Source: Candidatus Omnitrophota bacterium
GTDB taxonomy: Bacteria; Omnitrophota; Gorgyraeia; Gygaellales; Profunditerraquicolaceae
DNA length: 40,568 bases
Direction of reading: 5' to 3'
Assembly (NCBI GenBank): GCA_028710685.1
Contig: JAQTTQ010000008.1
Coordinates: 1 to 40,568, forward strand
Below are positions 10,070 to 21,218 of this stretch, in pieces; within the stretch, counting starts at the first letter, position 1, and each line of letters opens with the position of its first letter. Both the position numbers and the translations under genes were made by a program. Below the pieces are notes generated by a model. That model did no database searches. It was not told the DNA's origin and was given only the letters and a program-made list of their open reading frames with translations.

Positions 10070-10813
10070 TTAATTAGTTAGTATTTGCGGACCGTCTTCA
10101 GTAATTGCTATTGTATGCTCAAAATGCGCTGAAGGAGACCTATCCTTAGTTACCGCGGTCCAGCCATTAGGCAGTATTTCCGCCTCCCAACTACCTGCAT
10201 TTACCATCGGCTCAATAGCCAGGACCATACCTTTTTCTAGGATCGGCCCCTGATGCGCAACGCCAAAATTGGGTATTTCCGGCTCTTCATGCAGGCTTAA
10301 TCCGATCCCGTGCCCGACAAATTGCCTGACCACAGAAAAACCATTTCCCTCAACAAAGTCTTGAATCCTATGGGATATATCAGAAAGCCTGTTGCCAGCT
10401 ACGGCTTTTTTTATGCCTTCTACCAAAGCCTCTTTAGTGACCTCAACCAGCTTAAGGAGACTTGGATCAACCAACCCTACACCTAAAGTAACAGCTGCGT
10501 CGGTAAAATAGCCTAAATAATTTACCCCCAGATCAATACCTATAATATCGCCTTCACAAAGAGCCCTCTTGCCCGGTATCCCGTGCACAATCTCTTCATT
10601 AATAGAAGTGCACACTGCTGCCGGAAACCCCTTATAACCTTTAAATGCCGGCTTAGCGCCTTCTTCAACGATAAGCCTTTGGGCAAGAGCATCAATCTCG
10701 CTAGTCAATACCCCAGGAAGAATAACCTCCTTAAGGCTTGCCATTACCCTGCTTAAAATCTTTCCGGATTTACTTAACCTCTGAAGATCCTCATCAGATT
10801 TTAAGGGAATCAT
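10070..10813 (-). CDS. map: Methionine aminopeptidase type I
   Basis: [43 protein letters not shown]. The tracked ORF begins at 10834; [10 protein letters not shown] at 10813 avoids a long overlap with adk and is the likelier start. Confidence 0.93.
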   Translation of the reverse strand: MIPLKSDEDLQRLSKSGKILSRVMASLKEVILPGVLTSEIDALAQRLIVEEGAKPAFKGYKGFPAAVCTSINEEIVHGIPGKRALCEGDIIGIDLGVNYLGYFTDAAVTLGVGLVDPSLLKLVEVTKEALVEGIKKAVAGNRLSDISHRIQDFVEGNGFSVVRQFVGHGIGLSLHEEPEIPNFGVAHQGPILEKGMVLAIEPMVNAGSWEAEILPNGWTAVTKDRSPSAHFEHTIAITEDGPQILTN

Positions 10814-10814
10814 A

Positions 10815-11459
10815 TTATTGTTTAGCAAGAGCAACTATCTGGCTAAGCACAATAGTAGCTTGGCCATCCGCATCCAAACGATGCAGCTTATTTTTACCCT
10901 GGTAATATTCTATTAAATCACTGGTCTCTTTTTTATAGACCTCAAGCCGTCTTTTTATCGTCTCCACCTTATCATCGCTTCTTTGATAAAGCGCTGCGCC
11001 GCACTTATCGCAAATACCATCCCTTTTGGGAGGCATATTTGTCTTATGGAAGTTTGCCCCGCACTTAGAGCAGACCAGCCTTCCGGATAATCTCTGTATG
11101 ATGACCTCCTCGCTGGAATCTAAATAAACCACCAGATCCACATCTATACCTTGAATACTGAAGATATCTTCAAGCGTCTTTGCCTGAGCAAGGTTTCTGG
11201 GGTAACCATCAAGTATGAAACCCTTTCTTACATCAGCCTGCGCAAATCTCTCCTGCAGCATTTTAGCCATAAGTTCATCCGGCACCAGCAATCCGCGATC
11301 CATAAAATCCTTTGCCTCTTTGCCCAAAGATGTGGCATCCTTTACATTCTGCCTTAATATATCACCGGTGGAAACATGGGCAAGGGCCAATTCTTCAGCC
11401 AGGGATTTTGCCTGCGTCCCTTTGCCTGCACCCGGCGGCCCTAACAATATAATTCTCAT
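10815..11459 (-). CDS. adk: Adenylate kinase (with Cys4 zinc LID)
   Basis: 214 aa; GPPGAGKGTQ, DGYPRN, CSKCGANFHKTN...CDKCG in the LID domain. Confidence 0.97.
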   Translation of the reverse strand: MRIILLGPPGAGKGTQAKSLAEELALAHVSTGDILRQNVKDATSLGKEAKDFMDRGLLVPDELMAKMLQERFAQADVRKGFILDGYPRNLAQAKTLEDIFSIQGIDVDLVVYLDSSEEVIIQRLSGRLVCSKCGANFHKTNMPPKRDGICDKCGAALYQRSDDKVETIKRRLEVYKKETSDLIEYYQGKNKLHRLDADGQATIVLSQIVALAKQ

Positions 11460-12817
11460 TATCTCCTGCCTCGCATATGCCCGCCTTTTATAAAACCCTC
11501 ATAATGATGGGTTAAAAGATGGGATTCAATCTGTTTTAATGTATCCAGCATAACGCCGACTACAATCAATATTCCGGTCCCGCCGAAAAAAGAAGCAACC
11601 AGATAAGGAACCTTTAACCAGGCCATCACAAAATCCGGGAATATCGCAATAAAGGCAATAAATAACGCTCCGGCTAAAGTAATCCTTGTCATTACATAAT
11701 CTAAAAACTCCGCAGTAGGAGCGCCGGGCCTTATCCCGGGGATAAAGCCTCCGTATTTCTTCATATTCTCCGATAAATCCTGCGGATTAAAGACTATTGC
11801 CGTGTAGAAATAGCAAAAGAAAACTATCAAAAGAGCATAAACCGCAGTATAAAGAACCTGCCCGCGGATTAAACCCTGCGCCAGCCTTTGAAACCCGGGA
11901 TTGGGTATAAATGATGCCAGGGTAGCAGGAAATAAAATTATTGACTGCGCAAAAATAATCGATATAACACCGGCAGTATCAACTTTTAAGGGGATATAAG
12001 TAGACTGTCCCCCGTAAATCTTTCTTCCTACAATCCTGCGTGCATACTGAACAGGTATTTTCCTCACTCCCTGAGTGATCAAAATAACCGAGAATACCAC
12101 TGCCACTAAGAATAAGGTCATAATTATCAGCGTAAAGGGCTGAATCTGCCTGCGCGAAGCGGCAAAGGGAGAAACCAGAACAAATAACTGATGAATAGCT
12201 GCCGGGATTCTGGAGATAATACCTGCGGTAATAATCAAGGAGATACCGTTACCTATCCCCCTTTCCTGTATCTGTTCGCCTAACCACATTATGAATATCG
12301 TCCCTGTGGTAAGGGTGAGTACGGTAATAATCCTAAAGCCCCAGCCCGGATCCATGACTATCTTTAAACCCTCAAAACGCGCCGGATTCTCTAACCAAAG
12401 AGCAATAAAAAATGATTGGATTACAGCTAAACCTACGGTTCCATAGCGGGTAAACTGATTTATCTTCTCGTAACCGGCCTTACCCTCTTTAGAGATCTTC
12501 TCCAAAGCCGGAATAACTGCAGTTAAGAGCTGCATAATAATAGAAGAAGAGATATAAGGCATTATCCCTAAGGCAAATATGGTAAGTTTCTCCATTGCGC
12601 CTCCGGAAAACATATTAATTATGCCAAAGATCGTCCCGCCCTGAGTTTGGGCAATACGGGTAAAAAATTCTGCTAGAGCCGCCCCATCAATACCCGGAGT
12701 AGGAACATAACAACCTACCCTGTATATAGCCAATAAAGCTCCGGTGATAAGCAGGCGCTTCTTTAAATCAGGTATTTTGAAAGAATTAATTAACGGGCTA
12801 AAATCAACTAATGACAT
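11459..12817 (-). CDS. secY: Preprotein translocase subunit SecY
   Basis: 452 aa multi-pass membrane protein; FALGIMPYISSSIIMQLL, GERGIGNGIS-like motif. Confidence 0.98.
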   Translation of the reverse strand: MSLVDFSPLINSFKIPDLKKRLLITGALLAIYRVGCYVPTPGIDGAALAEFFTRIAQTQGGTIFGIINMFSGGAMEKLTIFALGIMPYISSSIIMQLLTAVIPALEKISKEGKAGYEKINQFTRYGTVGLAVIQSFFIALWLENPARFEGLKIVMDPGWGFRIITVLTLTTGTIFIMWLGEQIQERGIGNGISLIITAGIISRIPAAIHQLFVLVSPFAASRRQIQPFTLIIMTLFLVAVVFSVILITQGVRKIPVQYARRIVGRKIYGGQSTYIPLKVDTAGVISIIFAQSIILFPATLASFIPNPGFQRLAQGLIRGQVLYTAVYALLIVFFCYFYTAIVFNPQDLSENMKKYGGFIPGIRPGAPTAEFLDYVMTRITLAGALFIAFIAIFPDFVMAWLKVPYLVASFFGGTGILIVVGVMLDTLKQIESHLLTHHYEGFIKGGHMRGRR

Positions 12818-13304
12818 TAGTTATAACTTCTACGCTACCGCCTGCTTTTTTAATACATTCAGCGGCCTGTTTGGAAAAGGCATGGGCTTTGACAGTTACG
12901 GCTGCCTTTAGGTCTTTATTGCCTAGGATTTTAACCGGTTTTTCCTTATCCTTAATCATGCCCTTAGCCTTAAGCAATGCAGGATCAACCATTCCATCTT
13001 TTATCTTAGCGATGCTTTCCAAGGTAACAATCTGAAAACTTTTCTTAAAAATACTTACAAAGCCGCGCTTAGGCATCTTACGGATCAAAGGCGACTGGCC
13101 TCCTTCAAAACCTAAATAAAAGTGCCTTCCGGCCCTTGATGTCTGCCCTTTACTGCCGCGGGTAGATGTCTTTCCATGCCCCGAGCTTGAACCCCTGCCC
13201 AAATACTTTCTTTTCTTATGGGCTCCCCTGGGAACACTTAAATTAAATAAACCTACCCTCTTCAAAACCTCTTCTTTTTTTTCTTTGGCAATTTTATTTT
13301 TCAT
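12804..13304 (-). CDS. rplO: 50S ribosomal protein L15
   Basis: 166 aa; GRGSSSGHGKTSTRGSKGQTSRAG ... FEGGQSPLIRKMPKRGF. Confidence 0.97.
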   Translation of the reverse strand: MKNKIAKEKKEEVLKRVGLFNLSVPRGAHKKRKYLGRGSSSGHGKTSTRGSKGQTSRAGRHFYLGFEGGQSPLIRKMPKRGFVSIFKKSFQIVTLESIAKIKDGMVDPALLKAKGMIKDKEKPVKILGNKDLKAAVTVKAHAFSKQAAECIKKAGGSVEVITNVIS

Positions 13305-13305
13305 T

Positions 13306-13758
13306 CTAAACCTTTAGATTCCTCAAACCGTCAACGGTTGCCTTAATAACATTAATAGGGTTATTAGATTTTAAACACTTGGTCAGAATATCCTTGATAC
13401 CTGCAGCTTCGCAGATGGCGCGCACCGGCCCGGCAGCAATAACACCCGTACCTTCAGAGGCAGGCTTAAGCATAACCTTAGCTGCACCGTATTCGCCAAT
13501 AATTTCATGAGGGATAGTTGAACCTTCCAAGGGGACCCTAAAAAGGCTCTTCTTAGCCTTGGTTAAAGACTTTCTTATTGCATCCGCCACCTCATTTGCC
13601 TTATCCAAAGCAAAGCCGACCCTACCCTTAGTATCTCCCACCACAACAAGCGCGCTAAAATGCAATTTCTTTCCGCCCTTGGTAACCTTAGTAACTCGGT
13701 TAATCGTAATCACCTTTTCTATCAACTCTTGCTGCTGCTCAATATTAATTTCCCGCAT
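13306..13758 (-). CDS. rpsE: 30S ribosomal protein S5
   Basis: 150 aa; [39 protein letters not shown]. Confidence 0.98.
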   Translation of the reverse strand: MREINIEQQQELIEKVITINRVTKVTKGGKKLHFSALVVVGDTKGRVGFALDKANEVADAIRKSLTKAKKSLFRVPLEGSTIPHEIIGEYGAAKVMLKPASEGTGVIAAGPVRAICEAAGIKDILTKCLKSNNPINVIKATVDGLRNLKV

Positions 13759-13761
13759 AGA

Positions 13762-14133
13762 TTAAAACTCCATTCCGCCTTTTCTTAAAGACTCGGCAAA
13801 TGCCTTTATCCTGCCGTGATATAAAAACCCCGCGCGATCAAATACGATTTTGCTTATTCCCTTTTCTTTCGCCTTAAGCGAAAAAACCTGGCCAAACAAC
13901 TCTGCGGCCTTAACGCTGCCGGAATTCTTCATCTTCTGCTTAAATTCCTTGCTGGCCGTAGAAAATGAAAAAATTACCTTTTCCTGGGTATCATCTACTA
14001 CCATTGCAGAAAGATTATTCAAGCTGCGCTTAACTACCAAGCGCGGCCTCTGCAAATTACCCTGCATTCTAAGTTTTATCCTGCGATGCCTCTTTAGCCT
14101 GGAAAGTTCTTTTTTATTCATTTTATTTACCAC
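13762..14133 (-). CDS. rplR: 50S ribosomal protein L18 (start may be 14121)
   Basis: RLKRHRRIKLRMQG..RPRLVVKRSLNNLSAMVVDD; MNKKELSR at 14121 is an alternative start. Confidence 0.95.
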   Translation of the reverse strand: MVNKMNKKELSRLKRHRRIKLRMQGNLQRPRLVVKRSLNNLSAMVVDDTQEKVIFSFSTASKEFKQKMKNSGSVKAAELFGQVFSLKAKEKGISKIVFDRAGFLYHGRIKAFAESLRKGGMEF

Positions 14134-14674
14134 CGCCGGTTGCCTGTGCCTTACCTACCTTCTTCTTTACGTGTTCTCCGAGAAAACGCACACCCTTACC
14201 CTTATAAGGCTCAGGGGGATAAATAGAGCGTATTTCGGTAGAAACCTTGCCTATTAATTCTTTATCTATGCCGGTAATGACCAATTGGGTGGGCTTAGGC
14301 GCCTCGATCTTAATTCCTTGGGGGATTGCAAAGTTTACAGGATGCGAGAAACCCAGGTTTAAATTTAAGCTGCTTCCCTGAACTGCGGCCTTAAAGCCTA
14401 CCCCGATAATCTCAAGCTCCTTCTTATATCCCTCAGTAACCCCCTTAATCATATTAACAATTAGTGCGCGGTACAATCCGTGTAAAGATTTATCCATTTT
14501 AGTATCGGCAAGCCTCTTTACCAGGATCTCCCCTTCTTTTATATCTAAGGAAATACGGGGGGAAAGCACCCTGCTCAACTTACCCTTGGGGCCTTCTATA
14601 AAAATAGTATTATCCTTAACCTCAACCTTAACTTCTTTTGGAACCGCTATAACTTTCTTACCTAATCTAGACAT
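14123..14674 (-). CDS. rplF: 50S ribosomal protein L6
   Basis: 183 aa; MSRLGKKVIAVPKEV ... YPPEPYKGKGVRFLGEHVKKKVGK. Confidence 0.98.
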   Translation of the reverse strand: MSRLGKKVIAVPKEVKVEVKDNTIFIEGPKGKLSRVLSPRISLDIKEGEILVKRLADTKMDKSLHGLYRALIVNMIKGVTEGYKKELEIIGVGFKAAVQGSSLNLNLGFSHPVNFAIPQGIKIEAPKPTQLVITGIDKELIGKVSTEIRSIYPPEPYKGKGVRFLGEHVKKKVGKAQATGGGK

Positions 14675-14699
14675 TAATTAATCCCCTATAACTTAAGAA

Positions 14700-15095
14700 T
14701 TACCAAACGTATCCGATAACCTCTCCGCCTAAGCCCTGTTCGCGCGCAGCCTTATCAGTCATAATCCCTTTAGAGGTAGAGATCAATGCCAGGCCCTTAC
14801 CCCTTAAAACAACCGGCACCTTCTTATGCTTTACGTAAGAACGTAATCCCGGCCGGGAAATCCGTTTAATATTTCTTATTGCTGATTTTGCCGCGGTATA
14901 TTTAAGATAAATCCTGCCTATACCCTGCTTTTTATCCTCAATAATCTTAAAATTCTCAATATAACCTTCCTCTTTTAGTATAACCAGTATTGCTTTTATA
15001 GTATTGGATACCGGGACATCCACAATATCCTTCTTTATCATTACGGCATTACGTATTATTGTGAAAACATCGGCTACCAGATCTGTCCTAGACAT
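14700..15095 (-). CDS. rpsH: 30S ribosomal protein S8
   Basis: 131 aa; RRISRPGLRSYV-type motif and ALISTSKGIMTDKAAREQGLGGEVIGYVW. Confidence 0.97.
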   Translation of the reverse strand: MSRTDLVADVFTIIRNAVMIKKDIVDVPVSNTIKAILVILKEEGYIENFKIIEDKKQGIGRIYLKYTAAKSAIRNIKRISRPGLRSYVKHKKVPVVLRGKGLALISTSKGIMTDKAAREQGLGGEVIGYVW

Positions 15096-15116
15096 TTATT
15101 CTCCTAAATTTTTTAT

Positions 15117-15302
15117 TTACCAGCTCGCTTTTTTAACGCCCGGTATAACGCCCTTCCAGGCCAATTCCCTGAAACACAAACGGCAAAGTTCAAACCTGCG
15201 TAAATAACCGCCGGACCTTCCGCATATCGCGCATCGGTTATGCTTGCGTGCAGAAAACTTCGGTTTACGTTTCCATCGAGCTATCTGTGAATTTTTAGCC
15301 AT
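15117..15302 (-). CDS. rpsN: 30S ribosomal protein S14, zinc-binding (type Z)
   Basis: 61 aa; [39 protein letters not shown]. Confidence 0.97.
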   Translation of the reverse strand: MAKNSQIARWKRKPKFSARKHNRCAICGRSGGYLRRFELCRLCFRELAWKGVIPGVKKASW

Positions 15303-15313
15303 ATATTTTTACT

Positions 15314-15868
15314 TTAATCCTTTTCGGTTTTAAACGGCATCCCGAACATCTTTAAGAGTGCTCGTGCCTGATCAATGGTCTGGGCATTTTTAATAACGAA
15401 GGTAATATCCATGCCTTGCACACGGGTGAGCTTATCGTATTCTATCTCGGGAAAGATACCCTGTTCGCTTAAGCCTAAGGTATAATTCCCTGCTTTATCA
15501 AAGGCATCAATTGATACCCCGCGGAAATCGCGTATACGGGGCAAGGCGACATTAAGTAACCTGTCCATGAATTCATACATCACACCCTTACGCAGCGTTA
15601 CCTTGCATCCTACCGGGGAACCCTGCCTAATCTTAAAATTAGCAATAGCCTTTTTAGCCCTGCGCATAACCGGCTTCTGGCCGGTTATTAAAGCCAACTC
15701 ATCGATAGCCTTTTCCAGTATCTTGATATCCTGCAGCGCTTCCCCTACGCCCATATTAACCACTATCTTATCGACGGAAGGAACCGCCATTTTGTTTTTA
15801 ATACCGCATTCCTTCATCATTGCGGGGATAATTTCTTTTCTATATTTCTCTAGGAGTCTCGGGGTCAT
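15314..15868 (-). CDS. rplE: 50S ribosomal protein L5
   Basis: 184 aa; [35 protein letters not shown]. Confidence 0.98.
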   Translation of the reverse strand: MTPRLLEKYRKEIIPAMMKECGIKNKMAVPSVDKIVVNMGVGEALQDIKILEKAIDELALITGQKPVMRRAKKAIANFKIRQGSPVGCKVTLRKGVMYEFMDRLLNVALPRIRDFRGVSIDAFDKAGNYTLGLSEQGIFPEIEYDKLTRVQGMDITFVIKNAQTIDQARALLKMFGMPFKTEKD

Positions 15869-15870
15869 AT

Positions 15871-16182
15871 TTATACTGCCTCTTTGCAGGCCTTACAAAT
15901 TCTTGCCTTTGTGCCGTCTTTTAGTATTGAAAAACCCACCCGGGTTTGACGATTACAGTTTTTACAGAGCAGGGCAATATTGGACATGCTTATAGGCATC
16001 TCTATGGAGACAATCCCGCCTTTCTCATCCTGGCGAGTCTGACGCTTATGCTTCTTGGCCAGGTTTATACCCTCAACCAGCGCCCTGCCCATAGATAAAT
16101 TAATAGCTAAGACCTTACCGGTCTTACCCTTATCCTTGCCCTTAATTACGGAAATTGTGTCGCCCTTCTTTATTTTTAACAT
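15871..16182 (-). CDS. rplX: 50S ribosomal protein L24
   Basis: 103 aa; [26 protein letters not shown] motif. Confidence 0.97.
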   Translation of the reverse strand: MLKIKKGDTISVIKGKDKGKTGKVLAINLSMGRALVEGINLAKKHKRQTRQDEKGGIVSIEMPISMSNIALLCKNCNRQTRVGFSILKDGTKARICKACKEAV

Positions 16183-16551
16183 TTATATTACCTCTGGCGC
16201 TAAAGATATAATCTTGGTGAAATTTTTCTCCCTAAGCTCTCTTGCCACAGGGCCGAATACACGGGTACCTCTGGGATTTGACTGCAGATCAATAAAAACT
16301 ATTGCATTACGGTCAAACCTTAAAGCAGAACCATCCGCCCGCCTTATCGGCTGCCTTGTTCTGACGATAACCGCCCTGGCCTTCTCGCCCTTTTTTATTG
16401 TTGCCCCGGGAGAAGACTCTTTTACGTTGACATTGATAATATCGCCGATTTTAGCAATAGGGGAATTCTTTTTATTCAAAACCCCTATCATGGCGGCCCT
16501 TTTAGCTCCCGTATTATCCGCCACATCTAGTATAGAACGCAACTGAATCAT
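16183..16551 (-). CDS. rplN: 50S ribosomal protein L14
   Basis: 122 aa; MIQLRSILDVADNTGAK ... GTRVFGPVARELREKNFTKIISLAPEVI. Confidence 0.98.
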   Translation of the reverse strand: MIQLRSILDVADNTGAKRAAMIGVLNKKNSPIAKIGDIINVNVKESSPGATIKKGEKARAVIVRTRQPIRRADGSALRFDRNAIVFIDLQSNPRGTRVFGPVARELREKNFTKIISLAPEVI

Positions 16552-16832
16552 TACTTAATCTCCTCAATTTTCTCAATATGAAGGACCTGGGCCTTTTTAA
16601 CTACCTCTACAACCCTAAAACGTTTATCCTTTGAAAGCGGACGGGTTTCTTCAATACGCACCGTATCTCCTAATTTTGCGATTGCCCCGCTGTCATGCGC
16701 CTTAAACTTATTGTATAATTTCATAATGCGTGAATATTTAGGGTGTTTAACTATCTGCAAGACCCTGACTACAACCGTCTTTTGCATCTTATCGCTTACA
16801 ACTTCACCGATAAACTCTTTTCTCTTACCCAT
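16551..16832 (-). CDS. rpsQ: 30S ribosomal protein S17
   Basis: 93 aa; GEVVSDKMQKTVVVRV, GDTVRIEETRPLSKDKRFRVVEVV. Confidence 0.97.
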   Translation of the reverse strand: MGKRKEFIGEVVSDKMQKTVVVRVLQIVKHPKYSRIMKLYNKFKAHDSGAIAKLGDTVRIEETRPLSKDKRFRVVEVVKKAQVLHIEKIEEIK

Positions 16833-16833
16833 T

Positions 16834-17037
16834 TTATCTTTCTTTCTTAAGGTTGAGGAGAGTCTGAACGCGCGCGATATCCCTTTTCACCAAAGAAAAC
16901 ATATGCGGCTTCTCAACTCTTCCAGAATAACGAGCCAGGTTTAGCTTAAAAAGTTCTTCTTTTAAGGACTTCTCTTTCTCTAGAAGCTCCGCTCTTGACA
17001 GATTAACCAGATCTTTTGCCTTTTCTTTATTTGCCAT
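16834..17037 (-). CDS. rpmC: 50S ribosomal protein L29
   Basis: 67 aa; ELLEKEKSLKEELFKLNLARYSGRVEKPHMFSLVKRDIARVQTLL. Confidence 0.96.
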   Translation of the reverse strand: MANKEKAKDLVNLSRAELLEKEKSLKEELFKLNLARYSGRVEKPHMFSLVKRDIARVQTLLNLKKER

Positions 17038-17038
17038 T

Positions 17039-17455
17039 TTATTTATGTATTCGCGATATAAATTTAGTCCTTAAAGGAAGTTTATAGGCCACTAAACGAA
17101 AGCATCTACGGGCGTATTCCTCAGGTACACCGCCTATCTCAAATAATATCCTGCCTCTTTTTACTACGGCAACCCAATGGTCCAAATCGCCCTTACCTTT
17201 ACCCATGCGAACTTCCGCCGGCTTCTTGGTGATAGACTTATCCGGGAATATCCTTATCCAAAGCTTTCCGCCTTTATGCAGCTGGCGGGCAATAATAACG
17301 CGCACGGCTTCAATCTGATTATTCTTAATCCATCCGTTATCCAGGCACTTTAAACCAAACTCTCCAAAGGCTAATTCCGCACCGGTTGTAGCAACGCCCC
17401 TGCGCTGGCCCTTTTGTAATTTGCGGTATTTAACTCTCTTGGGCATTAAAGGCAT
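17039..17455 (-). CDS. rplP: 50S ribosomal protein L16
   Basis: 138 aa; [17 protein letters not shown] ... [40 protein letters not shown]. Confidence 0.98.
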   Translation of the reverse strand: MPLMPKRVKYRKLQKGQRRGVATTGAELAFGEFGLKCLDNGWIKNNQIEAVRVIIARQLHKGGKLWIRIFPDKSITKKPAEVRMGKGKGDLDHWVAVVKRGRILFEIGGVPEEYARRCFRLVAYKLPLRTKFISRIHK

Positions 17456-17456
17456 T

Positions 17457-18149
17457 TTATTTTGTCTCCCTAGAAGCTTCGTTCTTCTCTTTTGACGCTG
17501 CTTCAGTTCTTATCTGTCTTTTGCCCAATATATCTCCCTTATAAATCCAAACCTTTACCCCGATTAAACCATAGGTAGTTAAGGCTTCGGCAAAACCATA
17601 ATCGATATCGGCACGTAAAGTCTGAAGAGGAACTTTACCCTGCTTGTACATCTCGGTACGGGACATCTCCGCTCCATTAAGCCTACCTGAACAAACTACC
17701 CTGATACCCTTCACCCCGGAGTTCATAGACTGTTCCATAGCGCGCTTTACTGCCCTGCGGAAAGCCACTCTCTTCTCCTGCTGAAAGGCTATGTTCTCGG
17801 CAACTAATTGGGCATCCCAAGAAGGGTTCTTCACCTCTTCGATATCAATAGCTATCTCCTGCTTAACCATGCTATTTAAATCTTCACGCAAACGCTCAAT
17901 ATCGGCTCCGTGCCTTCCGATAATAATCCCGGGCCTGGCGCTAAATATCTTGATCTTAAGTTTATCCGCCAAACGCTCGATAACTACATTAGATACAGCA
18001 GCCTGTTTAAATCTTTTCTTTATAAACTTGCGGATATTGTAATCCTGGAGTATAAATTTAGGGTAATCCTTGGTAGAGGCAAACCAACGGCTATTCCAAT
18101 TACGGATAAAACCTAATCTTAATACTAAAGGACTGACCTTTTGACCCAT
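17457..18149 (-). CDS. rpsC: 30S ribosomal protein S3
   Basis: 230 aa; [26 protein letters not shown] domain [15 protein letters not shown]. Confidence 0.98.
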   Translation of the reverse strand: MGQKVSPLVLRLGFIRNWNSRWFASTKDYPKFILQDYNIRKFIKKRFKQAAVSNVVIERLADKLKIKIFSARPGIIIGRHGADIERLREDLNSMVKQEIAIDIEEVKNPSWDAQLVAENIAFQQEKRVAFRRAVKRAMEQSMNSGVKGIRVVCSGRLNGAEMSRTEMYKQGKVPLQTLRADIDYGFAEALTTYGLIGVKVWIYKGDILGKRQIRTEAASKEKNEASRETK

Positions 18150-18493
18150 TATTTATTCTCCTGATCTTTTAAATCCAACTCTATCTTGATATGAGCGGTT
18201 CTTTTAAGTATTGACTGTGCCCTGCCGAAAGCCGCCGCCTTGAACCTCTTCCATCTGGGGCCGGGATTGCATGTTATCTTTGAAATATAAAGCTGCTCCA
18301 TATTAAACCCCTTAACCTTGGCATTAGCAATGGCGGATTTAAGTATTTTTATAAGGAATTCCTTCGGGCGCTTATTAAGATGTAGAAGTATACTTACTGC
18401 CTCTTTGGCATCTTTGTTACGTATCAAATCCATAACCTGCGATACCTTTGAGGGGGATATTCTTAAGAATTTTCCTTCAGCCTTGCTTATCAT
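18149..18493 (-). CDS. rplV: 50S ribosomal protein L22
   Basis: 114 aa; LRISPSKVSQVMDLIRNKDAKEAVSIL ... GPRWKRFKAAAFGRAQSILKRTAHIKI. Confidence 0.97.
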   Translation of the reverse strand: MISKAEGKFLRISPSKVSQVMDLIRNKDAKEAVSILLHLNKRPKEFLIKILKSAIANAKVKGFNMEQLYISKITCNPGPRWKRFKAAAFGRAQSILKRTAHIKIELDLKDQENK

Positions 18494-18502
18494 ATCTTCC
18501 TT

Positions 18503-18790
18503 TTATGTTTTCTCTGCTGCCTTTTTAGCCTTTACGCCGCCGTGTTTCCTGAAAATACGCGTGGGGGCAAACTCACCCAGCTTATGCCCTACCATATTTT
18601 CGGTTACAAATACCGGTACGTGCTTTTTTCCGTCATAAACAGCAAAGGTAAGCCCAACGAAATCAGGTATTACGGTTGAGCTTCTCGCCCAGGTTTTAAT
18701 CGCCTGACGAGTACCGGTTTTACGCTGCTGGTCAACCTTTCTCAATAATCTTTCTTCCACATACGGGCCTTTTTTCAATGAACGTGGCAT
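18503..18790 (-). CDS. rpsS: 30S ribosomal protein S19
   Basis: 95 aa; [16 protein letters not shown] ... [46 protein letters not shown]. Confidence 0.98.
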   Translation of the reverse strand: MPRSLKKGPYVEERLLRKVDQQRKTGTRQAIKTWARSSTVIPDFVGLTFAVYDGKKHVPVFVTENMVGHKLGEFAPTRIFRKHGGVKAKKAAEKT

Positions 18791-18793
18791 ATT

Positions 18794-19627
18794 TTATTTC
18801 CTTCTCTTAAGTATGAATTTGTTAGAATACCTGTTGGGCTTTCTGGTTCTATAGCCCTTGGTTGGTTTACCCCAGGGAGTTACCGGATGAGGGTTGCCTT
18901 GAGGAGATTTACCTTCACCGCCGCCATGCGGATGATCAACAGGGTTCATTACCACGCCTCTAGACTGAGGCTTTACACCTAACCACCTGTTTCTTCCGGC
19001 CTTACCCAAATAAAGCGCCCCATGGTCAACATTGCCTACCTGCCCTATTGTAGCGTGACAATCTAAGCTAACCAACCTTACCTCTCCGGAAGGAAGCTTG
19101 ATATGGGCATATTCACCTTCTTTGGCCATAATCTGCGCGCTTGAACCTGCGGAACGCACAATCTGACCACCGCAGCCTCTTTTCAATTCTATATTATGAA
19201 TCATTGTACCGGATGGGATATTTCTTAACAACAGACAATTCCCTGTTATAATCTCCGCATCTTTCTGTTTAGAGGATACAATAGTCTGCCCCACGGTTAA
19301 ACCCACCGGTGCCAATATATACCTTTTTTCCTTGTTCGGATATTCAACTAGGGCTATGCGGGATGAACGGTTAGGGTCATACTCGATAGCTATAACCTTG
19401 CACGGAGATTCAAACAAATCGCGCTTGAAATCAATAAGCCTGAGCATGCGCTTATGTCCGCCGCCGCGATGTCTTGAGGTAATCCTTCCGTAGGCATTCC
19501 TTCCCCCGGTCTTCTTCAAGGGCAACAAAAGTGATTTCTCCGGACTAGACTTTGTAATCTCCTTAAAATCCGGGCCCGTCATGTGTCGGCGCGATGGTGT
19601 TGTAGGTTTAAAGTATTTTAGTCCCAT
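18794..19627 (-). CDS. rplB: 50S ribosomal protein L2
   Basis: 277 aa; [18 protein letters not shown] ... [40 protein letters not shown]. Confidence 0.98.
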   Translation of the reverse strand: MGLKYFKPTTPSRRHMTGPDFKEITKSSPEKSLLLPLKKTGGRNAYGRITSRHRGGGHKRMLRLIDFKRDLFESPCKVIAIEYDPNRSSRIALVEYPNKEKRYILAPVGLTVGQTIVSSKQKDAEIITGNCLLLRNIPSGTMIHNIELKRGCGGQIVRSAGSSAQIMAKEGEYAHIKLPSGEVRLVSLDCHATIGQVGNVDHGALYLGKAGRNRWLGVKPQSRGVVMNPVDHPHGGGEGKSPQGNPHPVTPWGKPTKGYRTRKPNRYSNKFILKRRK

Positions 19628-19632
19628 AATTT

Positions 19633-19911
19633 TTAAGCTACAGAGATTTTCTGACCTTCCTTTAAAGTGACTACTGCCTTTTTAAGCTCGGGGGTCCTTC
19701 CTAAATGATAACGCACCCTCTTTAATTTACCCGCAGAGATAAAGGTGTTAACATCCTGAACCTTTACCTTGTAGACCTCTTCAACTGCACGCTTAATCTG
19801 AATCTTGTTTGCCGCCGGATTAACCAGAAAAAGATACTTTCCGTCGCTCTCATACTGAGTCGACTTTTCCGTGCGTATTAAAGCCTTAATTATATCTTGT
19901 GCGTAGTTCAT
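19633..19911 (-). CDS. rplW: 50S ribosomal protein L23
   Basis: 92 aa; [45 protein letters not shown]. Confidence 0.96.
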   Translation of the reverse strand: MNYAQDIIKALIRTEKSTQYESDGKYLFLVNPAANKIQIKRAVEEVYKVKVQDVNTFISAGKLKRVRYHLGRTPELKKAVVTLKEGQKISVA

Positions 19912-20555
19912 ATTTTTAATCTGTCTATTAATTTAGTTAAAGCGCCCTTGGTAATTACCATTTTCTTGCTTTTAAGAACCTCGTAAGCATTTGTATTTTG
20001 AGCGATATTATAATCGATGAAATCAATATTCCTTAAAGAGAGCTTCAGGCTTTCCGGTAATTTATCTAATAACAAAAGCACGCTGGCCTTGTCCTTAGCA
20101 TTAGTCAATTTAAGATTAGAGAAGACCTTTAACGCGTCTTTTACCTTGGGCTTTTCAATATTCAGGGCATCTAAAACAATCAAGCTATTTTCATTTACCT
20201 TTGCATTTAAACTTGATCTTAAGGCTAAAAGCTTAATCTTATTAGGAATAGTATAGGAAAAATCCCTTGGGTGAGGCCCAAAAACCACGCCGCCATGACG
20301 CCATAAAGGCGAACGAGTGGAACCTACGCGTGCCCTCCCGGTACCCTTCTGCCTCCAGGGCTTTTTACCGCCGCCGGATACTTCCCCTCTAGTCTTGGTT
20401 GCGGCAAGCCCCCTTCTGCTATTGGCACGGTAAAGATTGACCGCCTGATATATGGCATCATTATTTACTATCCCGTCAAAGACCGAAGGATTTAATTTAA
20501 TAGTATCAATCTCTTTGCCTTCAGCGTTATATATAGGTAAGATTTTTGCTTCCAT
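19908..20555 (-). CDS. rplD: 50S ribosomal protein L4
   Basis: 215 aa; TKTRGEVSGGGKKPWRQKGTGRARVGSTRSPLWRHGGVVFGPHPRDF. Confidence 0.98.
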   Translation of the reverse strand: MEAKILPIYNAEGKEIDTIKLNPSVFDGIVNNDAIYQAVNLYRANSRRGLAATKTRGEVSGGGKKPWRQKGTGRARVGSTRSPLWRHGGVVFGPHPRDFSYTIPNKIKLLALRSSLNAKVNENSLIVLDALNIEKPKVKDALKVFSNLKLTNAKDKASVLLLLDKLPESLKLSLRNIDFIDYNIAQNTNAYEVLKSKKMVITKGALTKLIDRLKI

Positions 20556-20558
20556 TTT

Positions 20559-21218
20559 CTATTTTTTTGCCTTCTTCTCTAAAGCAGCCTGTGGTTTATT
20601 CGTTTTATTAACCTTCTTCTTAGCATTCCTGATCATAACATAACCGTTTTTACAACCGGGAATAGCGCCTTTTACTAAAAGAATGTTGTTCTCAAGGTCA
20701 GCCCTGACTACCTTTAGATTCTGCAAGGTTACTCTCTGCGCACCCATATGCCCGGGCATATGATGGCCTCTCCAAACCCTTCCGGGAGTTGTAGTTGAAC
20801 CTATGGAGCCAACGCGGCGATGAGAAGTCGAACCATGAGTCATCGGGCCGCCCTTCCAATGCCAGCGCTTCATACCTCCCTGAAAACCTTTTCCTATGGA
20901 TACACCTGTAACATCGACAAAATCGCCGGGTGAGAAGATATCCACCTTCACCTCATCCCCAACCTTATATTCCTTCGCGGGGTTTTTAGGAACTTCCCTT
21001 ATAACCTTGCAGCAGGCAATATTTAATTTCTTAAAGTATCCTGCAATAGGTTTTTTTAGGCGTTTCTCGCTTACCTGCGCAAAACCCAGCTGTAAACTTT
21101 TATCATTTACCGCCAAGACCCAACATGGGCCTGCCTCTATGGCTGTCACATTGACGTACGAACCATCTTCGGCAAAAACCTGGGTCATGCCTATTTTCCT
21201 GCCTAATATCCCTGTCAT
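20559..21218 (-). CDS. rplC: 50S ribosomal protein L3
   Basis: 219 aa; [17 protein letters not shown] ... [32 protein letters not shown]. Confidence 0.98.
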   Translation of the reverse strand: MTGILGRKIGMTQVFAEDGSYVNVTAIEAGPCWVLAVNDKSLQLGFAQVSEKRLKKPIAGYFKKLNIACCKVIREVPKNPAKEYKVGDEVKVDIFSPGDFVDVTGVSIGKGFQGGMKRWHWKGGPMTHGSTSHRRVGSIGSTTTPGRVWRGHHMPGHMGAQRVTLQNLKVVRADLENNILLVKGAIPGCKNGYVMIRNAKKKVNKTNKPQAALEKKAKK

